Below are positions 5,484-10,904 of a DNA stretch of 10,904 nucleotides, in pieces. This DNA comes from Bacillota bacterium. GTDB taxonomy: Bacteria; Bacillota; Clostridia; Tissierellales; Sedimentibacteraceae. Every line of letters starts with the position of its first letter. The stretch's first letter is position 1. The notes under the pieces are model-generated. The model was given only the letters and a program-made list of their open reading frames with translations, was not told the DNA's origin and ran no database searches. The stretch spans positions 1 through 10,904 of the forward strand of contig JAEZGU010000129.1 in assembly GCA_023416855.1 (NCBI GenBank), read 5' to 3'. The translations under genes were made by a program, and so were the position numbers.

Positions 5484-6984
5484 TATTACACACATCCTTA
5501 AACTGTAAAATAATAGTGTATGAATAACAAAAATGTTCACTTTCATTTACTTCAATAGAAGGTACATGTATACTTTCTAAATATTTAATTGCCTTTAAAT
5601 TTCGCATAAATATAGTTACATCTTCCATTGAAACTGATACACCTTTTAAAAGAGTATTATTGTTATCGATTAATATAGAGGTTACTTTTGTATTTACTGG
5701 TATTGCTTCATAAATATCTTTTAGTAATTTCAATACGTAGTCACTATTACTCACTATTCCATGTACAATTTCTATTTTCTTCAACAAAGCCTCTAATCTT
5801 AAATTATCCATCTTAATCTCTTCAATTTGATAATTCTGCTCCACATTGTTTTTATCATTAATATAAATGTTCAAATCACTAATTTTGTTTCTTAACAAAG
5901 CGTTTGAATATAACAGTATAGAAAGACCAGATAAAATTATAGCTATAGACGTAGCAACAATTAATGCTATATGAGTTTTAAATCCGTATTTGTTATTGTA
6001 GTGTTCATTACAAAGGCAACCATCACTTTCATCGCTTAATAAATAAATTATCAAGTTAAAATAATGATCTATTTCATTGAATACTTTTTCACTGTTAAAT
6101 TCATTAGTCGAAATGCTATATATTTTTGACACTTCTATATTTAGGTTTTTAGATAAATAATCACATATATTTTTATTTTCGGAACCTTCGCCATAAACAA
6201 AAATCTTGTTAATAATATTTTTGTTGCTTAACAATTTATAATATTTAATATACTTGCATATTTCTTTAAGATAAATGTCATTAAAGGAATTGTTAGAATT
6301 ATTATTTAATCTATAATAATCAGTTTCTTCAGCAATGGTATTAGCATTACTATTGTTGTATTCAATTGTTTTAGAAAAATCATTTACACCATTATTTAAA
6401 ATACAAAAAGAGCACCAATTTAAATAAATATTTATAAAAACATAAATATTCTCTATATTAAGCTCTTCGTTATTAATTTTTATATTATATTTGTAAATTT
6501 TACTTAGACAATTATTAGGAACATCTAAACATATTAATTTGAGCTTTAATTTATTTGATAACTCAACGCATTTATTGTATATTGATAGGGGTAAACAGTA
6601 AACAACATAATCTGTATTGTATATATCACTGCTATCATTTACATTAATTGTTTTATAAATAATATTATATTGTTGTAAATCAATTGACATAAGTTGCTCT
6701 AATTCATTTCTTATCATTGACAAAGCTTCGTAATTATTCTTGAGAAATGGTAGCCTTATCTTACGCATAATAACACTACTTGAATTAATAATAAACACAG
6801 CCTTTTTTGTCTTAATACTATTTAATTCAAGCTCATTTCTGATTGTATTTGCTACATTATCAATATCTTCAAAATTTAACGATATAGTTAAGTAATTTAA
6901 AATAGAAACTACATCTTTTTTTCTTAGCGCTTCTACAATTTTTATACTATGTTTGTCAACTTCAAAGCATAATATCCGACCCAT
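5473..6984 (-). CDS. pilMN: Fused PilM-PilN protein (GspL-like architecture)
   Basis: A 503-residue protein. Residues 1-325 are an actin-like PilM domain: CFEVDKHSIKIVEA at the start; the RKIRLPF and IRNELEQLMSIDLQQY region, typical of PilM; then a YYKLLSNKNIINKIFVYGEGSEN segment in the place of the second phosphate loop. One membrane helix (338-360) is followed by a coiled coil (about 362-410) and a PilN-like external ferredoxin domain (about 412-497). The protein would anchor the PilB-PilC motor to PilO. The short PilN peptide that normally docks into PilM (INLLP-type) is absent, as expected for a fusion. The glycine and acidic residues of the ATP site seem largely lost. Residues 207-233 are an Asn/Ser-rich low-complexity insert. 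A CxxC (191, 194) and a CxC (323, 325) are visible. ATG 6984 has AAGGGA 5 bases upstream. The gene has its own consensus promoter. Confidence 0.87.
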   Translation of the reverse strand: MGRILCFEVDKHSIKIVEALRKKDVVSILNYLTISLNFEDIDNVANTIRNELELNSIKTKKAVFIINSSSVIMRKIRLPFLKNNYEALSMIRNELEQLMSIDLQQYNIIYKTINVNDSSDIYNTDYVVYCLPLSIYNKCVELSNKLKLKLICLDVPNNCLSKIYKYNIKINNEELNIENIYVFINIYLNWCSFCILNNGVNDFSKTIEYNNSNANTIAEETDYYRLNNNSNNSFNDIYLKEICKYIKYYKLLSNKNIINKIFVYGEGSENKNICDYLSKNLNIEVSKIYSISTNEFNSEKVFNEIDHYFNLIIYLLSDESDGCLCNEHYNNKYGFKTHIALIVATSIAIILSGLSILLYSNALLRNKISDLNIYINDKNNVEQNYQIEEIKMDNLRLEALLKKIEIVHGIVSNSDYVLKLLKDIYEAIPVNTKVTSILIDNNNTLLKGVSVSMEDVTIFMRNLKAIKYLESIHVPSIEVNESEHFCYSYTIILQFKDVCNSGY

Positions 6985-7042
6985 ACCTATCCCTTTTCTG
7001 TTATTGCTATTTTTAAAAACATTTGTAAAATTTGGTATGTAA

Positions 7043-7071
7043 ATTATACAAAAATTGTAAAATTATGTCAA
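7043..7071 (-). promoter_or_regulatory. Perfect-consensus sigma-A promoter before pilMN
   Basis: The minus strand reads TTGACA (7066-7071), exactly 17 bases, then TATAAT (7043-7048): twelve of twelve consensus bases in the 135-base gap between pilD and pilMN. The expected start is near 7036, leaving a leader of about 50 bases. It would drive pilMN, pilO and the PilV-, PilX- and PilW-like genes separately from pilB-pilC-pilA-pilD. No terminator hairpin is visible in the gap. Confidence 0.92.
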
Positions 7072-7119
7072 AGATATTATTGTTAATTATATTTCATATT
7101 AAGCTTTATTATATTTTTT

Positions 7120-7650
7120 TTATTTAATATTTTTTAGCAATACCATGTACTTATATATTATTTCATCACCTAAAAACAAATATAGCAATGTTGCTAATGA
7201 TATAAACGGTCCAAATGGAATTTCATCTTTTATGCTTTTAATTTTCAAAATAATTAAAACAACAGATATAAAAGCACCAATTACAAAAGAAAATAATGAT
7301 ATAAACAATACTCCTTTTATGCCAAATATAAACCCCAACACTGCCACTAATTTTATATCTCCGCCACCCATGGAATTTGTGAGTATTTCTATCATAAAAA
7401 ACAAGCCAAATCCTATTAAAGCGCCAAATATACTATCATAAAATTCTTTGTTTATAAGCGTACATATAACCCCTAAAAATAGCCCTATAATAATTAAACT
7501 GTCAGGGATAATCATATATTTGAAATCTACAATGCTAACAATTAAAAGCAAACTAATTAATAAACAATACATAATAGAGTTTATTGTTATACCAAATTTC
7601 ATATATACCAATACATATAACAACCCATTTACTAATAACATAATACTCAT
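7120..7650 (-). CDS. pilD: Short prepilin peptidase (A24 domain only)
   Basis: An aspartic membrane protease that cuts prepilins after the leader Gly. Both catalytic Asp motifs are present: VSIVDFKYMIIPDS (first Asp at residue 42) and GGGDIKL (Asp at residue 98, the GxGD motif). About six membrane helices are visible. The protein is only 176 residues, against about 250-290 for full PilD. The N-terminal domain with the CxxC zinc pairs and the N-methyltransferase function is missing: the sequence begins where that domain normally joins the peptidase. The start is taken as ATG at 7650, because AGGA (7659-7662, overlapping the pilA stop) lies 8 bases upstream. ATG at 7674, overlapping pilA by 14 bases, has no ribosome site but would add a KNRINK segment that could orient the first helix. 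No remnant of the lost domain is seen between pilA and this gene. Confidence 0.9.
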   Translation of the reverse strand: MSIMLLVNGLLYVLVYMKFGITINSIMYCLLISLLLIVSIVDFKYMIIPDSLIIIGLFLGVICTLINKEFYDSIFGALIGFGLFFMIEILTNSMGGGDIKLVAVLGFIFGIKGVLFISLFSFVIGAFISVVLIILKIKSIKDEIPFGPFISLATLLYLFLGDEIIYKYMVLLKNIK

Positions 7651-7660
7651 TTTATTAATC

Positions 7661-8059
7661 CTATTTTTTATCATTTGTATTAGGGAAACTTAAATCATCT
7701 AAAATTACAGTTGCTATACCATTATTAATATACAGTTTTATATCAGCTAACTGATAATCTTTTGATTGAAATTTAATATTAGGCATATAATCTTCTATTG
7801 CTTTTTTCAGACCTTCACTAATGGCTGTGCCTGCAGCATTATTATATTCGTCTTTTGATATCTTCTCCTGTATATAATATAATTCTGCTAATTTTGCAAT
7901 TTGTCCAAGCGTCGCTATATCTGCATCTAATTTTGCTTGTTCTTTTATATCCATGTATTTAGGCACTGAAATTGCCATAATAATTGCTAATACTCCCAAA
8001 ACAACAATTAATTCTATTAATGTAAATCCCCTTCTGTTTTTTAATATTCTATTAACCAT
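7661..8059 (-). CDS. pilA: Type IV prepilin, probable major pilin
   Basis: A 132-residue class III prepilin. An 11-residue basic leader (ending NRRG) is followed by FTLIELIVVLGVLAIIMAISV, an almost textbook pilin helix with Glu at mature position 5 and Pro near position 22. The mature protein is 121 residues, small for a major pilin. The YIQEKISKDEYN region suggests a second helix, and the last 40 residues are beta-rich (DIKLYINNGIATVILDD). There are no cysteines, so no disulfide-bonded D region. The ATG has GGGGG 5 bases upstream. The gene lies between pilC (32-base gap) and pilD, the usual place for the major subunit, and its motif is the most canonical of the five pilins. Naming it major rests on position and motif, not on expression data. 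Confidence 0.85.
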   Translation of the reverse strand: MVNRILKNRRGFTLIELIVVLGVLAIIMAISVPKYMDIKEQAKLDADIATLGQIAKLAELYYIQEKISKDEYNNAAGTAISEGLKKAIEDYMPNIKFQSKDYQLADIKLYINNGIATVILDDLSFPNTNDKK

Positions 8060-8091
8060 ACGTACCCCCTTACCTTCTTATTAAGTTATGT

Positions 8092-9297
8092 TCACTGTAT
8101 TATTTGTATCATATCAAACATTGGTGTTACCATAGCTATAACAATAAAACCTACTATTGTTGCCATTAATATTATCATTAATGGTTCAACCAATGACGTA
8201 AGTTTATTTATCGTTGTATCTACTTCTTCGTCACAAAAATCTGCTGTCTTGTCTAAAATTTCTTCCATAGCATTGGAATCCTCACCTATTCTGATCATTG
8301 AATAAACCATCGGTGGAAATATTCCTTGATCCAACAATGATTGCGATAATGTTTGTCCTCTTTTTACATCTTCTTTTATATCAATAATTTTTTTCTTCAA
8401 GTATGAATTACCTAATATTCCTGCTGTGTTTTCAATTGCTTGTAACATCTGTACACCGCTTCCTAACAGTGTAGATAATGTTCGAGCAAATCGTGAACAT
8501 GCAATTTTTATAACTAAATTGTTCATTATAGGTATTTTCAGTTTACAATAATCTATTTTATAAGCTATATTATTATTTTTACTAATAGCCGACAAAATGA
8601 TAACTAAAGCAGAAGCAAATAGTATTAATATATGCCAATTGTTCTTTATATTATTACTAACGTAAATTACAAATTGAGTTAATTTTGGTAATTCAATATT
8701 AGAATTTAAATATATCTGAACAAAGGTAGGCATTATTGCGGTTAAAAGAAATATAACAACTACAATACTTACAAAAATAAGTATTATTGGATATGTCATA
8801 GCACTTTTCACTCTATTCTCAATTTTATATTCTTTTTCAAAATGAATAGATAATCTGTTCATTATTACTTCTAAATTACCGCTTATTTCTCCTGCTTCAA
8901 CCATTTTTATAAGAATTGGAGGAAACGCATCCTTATAGATAGACAAGCTTTTAGAAAAAGTGTTCCCTTTATGTAAATTTTCATGTAAAGACTCTACAAT
9001 TTTAGCAAACTTTTTATTTTCTGTTTGATATTTTAATATTTCTATTGAGTCAGCTATAGTTACTCCAGCAGTTAGCATAGCATAAAGCTGTTTACAAAAT
9101 ATCGCTATGTCTTTGGATTTAATTTTAGTATTTTTATAAAGCAATTGATTAATGAAGCTTTTTGATTTAATTACATCTATTATAATATAATTATTTTGCT
9201 TTAAATAACCCATTAAATCTGACCTTGAGGCTGCGTATCGATTAAATTTTTGCTTTTTTCCTTCTTTATTAATTACACTACATTTATAAACTGCCAT
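8092..9297 (-). CDS. pilC: Pilus assembly platform protein PilC (GspF family)
   Basis: A 401-residue inner-membrane protein of normal family length. An N-terminal small domain (about 1-55) starts MAVYKCSVINKEGKKQKF, as is typical. Two T2SF domains follow: the first at about 65-190 with FCKQLYAMLTAGV and MVEAGEISGNLE, the second at about 267-390 with FARTLSTLLGSGV and IRIGEDSNAMEEIL. Membrane segments lie at about 170-190, 221-240 and 372-393. PilC is thought to be turned by the PilB ATPase and to scoop pilins out of the membrane. The start is ATG at 9297, because AAAGGAGG lies upstream and matches the family's first residue. A TTG at 9318 extends the frame by seven codons but has no ribosome site. 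The gap to pilB is 28 bases. Confidence 0.96.
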   Translation of the reverse strand: MAVYKCSVINKEGKKQKFNRYAASRSDLMGYLKQNNYIIIDVIKSKSFINQLLYKNTKIKSKDIAIFCKQLYAMLTAGVTIADSIEILKYQTENKKFAKIVESLHENLHKGNTFSKSLSIYKDAFPPILIKMVEAGEISGNLEVIMNRLSIHFEKEYKIENRVKSAMTYPIILIFVSIVVVIFLLTAIMPTFVQIYLNSNIELPKLTQFVIYVSNNIKNNWHILILFASALVIILSAISKNNNIAYKIDYCKLKIPIMNNLVIKIACSRFARTLSTLLGSGVQMLQAIENTAGILGNSYLKKKIIDIKEDVKRGQTLSQSLLDQGIFPPMVYSMIRIGEDSNAMEEILDKTADFCDEEVDTTINKLTSLVEPLMIILMATIVGFIVIAMVTPMFDMIQIIQ

Positions 9298-9303
9298 GGG
9301 TGT

Positions 9304-9311
9304 CCTCCTTT
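9304..9311 (-). promoter_or_regulatory. Ribosome binding site deciding the pilC start
   Basis: AAAGGAGG on the minus strand, 6 bases before the ATG at 9297. It rules against the in-frame TTG at 9318. Confidence 0.85.
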
Positions 9312-9325
9312 CAACCAAGTTACAT

Positions 9326-10904
9326 TTAATCTAATTTATAGATTACATGTGAATATTCATCTACAGTTGTAACGCCTGACAATACTAAATCTCTACAATT
9401 TTCCTTTAGTGATTTCATGCCATTCTTTTCTGCAATTTTAGTAACTTCATCTATGTTTATTCCTCTCAAAATAGCATCTCTTACTTCCTTATCAACTTTT
9501 AATATTTCATGAATTGCAATTCTTCCATCATACCCTGTGTTTAAGCATTTTGGGCAGCCCTTTCCTTTTTGCAATATTATATCTTCTTCCACCCCCAAAA
9601 TACTTTTATCAATATCACTGGCTACATATTCAATTCTGCAATTATTACAAATTCTCTTTATTAATCTTTGAGCAACTATACCTCTTAAAGAAGCTGCAAT
9701 TAAAAATGGTCTTATACCCATGTTCTGTAATCTAATGATAGTCGATGGTGCATCATTAGTATGCAAAGTTGAAATTACTAAATGTCCTGTTATAGCTGCT
9801 CTTACAGCTATCTCTGCAGTTTCTTCATCTCTGATTTCTCCAACCATAATTATATCAGGGTCCTGCCTCAATATTGATCTTAATCCGGTTGAAAACATTA
9901 AATTAGCTTTATTATTTACTTGTACTTGATTTATCCCTTCAATTTTGTACTCTACAGGATCTTCAATAGTAATAATATTTTTATTTATTTTGTTAAGTTC
10001 ATTTAAGCTAACATATAGAGTAGTTGTTTTTCCACTTCCTGTCGGCCCCGTCACTAACAACATACCATTAGGAGCGCTTAGTAAAGAATTAAATAATTCC
10101 ATGTTCTCAGTAGTAAATCCTAGCTCACTTTTAGATTTTAAAAAACTACTTCTATCAAGCAATCTAATTACTATTTTTTCTCCATAAACAGTTGGCATTA
10201 CTGATATACGAAGATCAACTTTTGAATCGTCTATACTCATTTCAATTCTGCCATCTTGAGGTATTCTCTTTTCAGCAATATTCATACCTGCAATTATTTT
10301 GACTCTTGTTACTAAAGCAGATTGAGTTTCTTTAGATGTAGTTAATACTTCATGCAAATCCCCATCTATTCTTACCCTAACTCTTATTTTATTTTCAAAA
10401 GGTTCTATATGTATATCGCTTGCTCCCATTTTTAGGGCTTGTCTAACCAATGAATTGATTAAACGTACAACAGGTGAGTTACTGATCTTTATTTCCGTTT
10501 CTTCATCGATTGTCGCTGCTACAGAATTCTCTTTTTTGAAATCTTCTACTGCTATTTCTGCGCTCCTTCTACCCATGTATTTTTCTATGGCATAATTAAT
10601 TTTAGCTTTTTCAGCTAATAAAAGCTCCACCTTTTTTCCTGATTCCATTTCAATATCTTCTATATCAAATATACTTATTGGTTCGCTCATTGCAACAAGA
10701 ATTTTATCGTCTGTTATTTCCAATGGTATAACATTAATTCTTTTTGCTAAATTTTCAGAAATTAATTTTGTGGCTTCAATATTTATATTATAATTATCTA
10801 AATTAACTATTTCTAAATTTAATTGGTCTGACAATAATTCCAACATAACTTTATCTGATACATAACCTTTATTAATGAGTATATCTCCAAGCATAGAACC
10901 ACTA
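9326..10904 (-). CDS. pilB: Type IV pilus extension ATPase PilB (GspE family), 5' end cut by the window
   Basis: At least 522 residues are visible, and the frame stays open upstream of the first ATG (10894) to the window edge. That ATG has no ribosome site and the LGDILINKG motif normally begins a few residues into the protein, so the true start probably lies just outside. Numbering from it: an MshEN-like N-terminal domain (1-105); the N2 domain with SDIHIEPFENKIRVRVRIDG (159-178); Walker A GPTGSGKT (283-290); Asp box ITIEDPVEY (308-316); Walker B DIIMVGEIRD (347-356); His box STLHTND (375-381); and a CNNC/CPKC zinc site (416, 419, 447, 450). The hexamer in the cytoplasm powers pilin polymerisation through PilC. 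All key residues are present. MshEN domains in some PilB proteins bind cyclic di-GMP. The motif here looks partial, so binding cannot be claimed. Confidence 0.96.
   Translation of the reverse strand, partial: SGSMLGDILINKGYVSDKVMLELLSDQLNLEIVNLDNYNINIEATKLISENLAKRINVIPLEITDDKILVAMSEPISIFDIEDIEMESGKKVELLLAEKAKINYAIEKYMGRRSAEIAVEDFKKENSVAATIDEETEIKISNSPVVRLINSLVRQALKMGASDIHIEPFENKIRVRVRIDGDLHEVLTTSKETQSALVTRVKIIAGMNIAEKRIPQDGRIEMSIDDSKVDLRISVMPTVYGEKIVIRLLDRSSFLKSKSELGFTTENMELFNSLLSAPNGMLLVTGPTGSGKTTTLYVSLNELNKINKNIITIEDPVEYKIEGINQVQVNNKANLMFSTGLRSILRQDPDIIMVGEIRDEETAEIAVRAAITGHLVISTLHTNDAPSTIIRLQNMGIRPFLIAASLRGIVAQRLIKRICNNCRIEYVASDIDKSILGVEEDIILQKGKGCPKCLNTGYDGRIAIHEILKVDKEVRDAILRGINIDEVTKIAEKNGMKSLKENCRDLVLSGVTTVDEYSHVIYKLD

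Noticed and set aside
6985..7036. A cyclic di-GMP riboswitch in the leader of pilMN, as known for some clostridial pilin genes
   Set aside because: The leader after the consensus promoter is only about 50 bases, very AT-rich and without stable stems, so it is too short for either known class. The leader at 3326-3350 is shorter still. The leader of pilB is outside the window and cannot be judged.
7651..8059. A frameshift separating a lost N-terminal domain from pilD
   Set aside because: The upstream region is fully used by an intact pilA with its own ribosome site, and no CxxC-bearing fragment is seen in any frame before it.
8092..9297. A polyproline reason for efp being in this cluster
   Set aside because: The visible pilus proteins have only isolated Pro-Pro pairs (FPPI and FPPM in PilC) and no run of three prolines, so a direct need for EF-P is not supported by sequence.

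Overview
The window is AT-rich DNA that looks like a low-GC, Gram-positive anaerobe of the Clostridia type. The evidence is strong GGAGG-like ribosome sites, sigma-A promoters near consensus, an EF-P whose modified-loop lysine is at position 32 as in Bacillus, a small acidic protein of the type found beside efp in Clostridia, and pilus genes without the outer-membrane parts PilP and PilQ. The species cannot be named from the sequence.

Layout. On the + strand, 1-411 is the 3' end of a probable permuted papain-like hydrolase. It converges with a MATE-family transporter (429-1763, minus strand) that has its own promoter region, including a 17-base A tract. A strong intrinsic terminator (1894-1921) closes everything to its right. 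From 1934 to the right edge, all genes lie on the minus strand and are read leftward, in this order: pilB (5' end cut by the window edge), pilC, pilA, a short pilD, a fused pilM-pilN, pilO, four minor pilins (PilV/GspI-, PilX/GspK-, PilW/GspJ- and GspH/FimT-like), efp and the acidic protein.

How the genes work together. PilB is the cytoplasmic ATPase for pilus extension, and PilC is the membrane platform. PilD trims the prepilins. PilA is the probable major subunit. PilM-PilN and PilO form the alignment complex across the single membrane. The four minor pilins form a complete H-I-J-K-type set, which in related systems starts and caps the filament. No retraction ATPase (PilT) and no large PilY1-type adhesin lies inside the window.

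Most notable points. (1) Two excellent sigma-A promoters inside the cluster divide it into three modules. One is exact consensus, before pilMN. The other, before the GspH-like gene, makes a unit of a pseudopilin, translation factor EF-P and the acidic protein. (2) PilD lacks the whole N-terminal methylase and zinc domain. (3) PilM is fused to PilN and its nucleotide-site motifs look degraded. (4) The acidic protein ends in an Asp/Glu-rich tail with an aromatic residue every fourth position and a CxC end. I found no clear wholly new system; the unusual wiring of a translation factor into a pilus operon comes closest.
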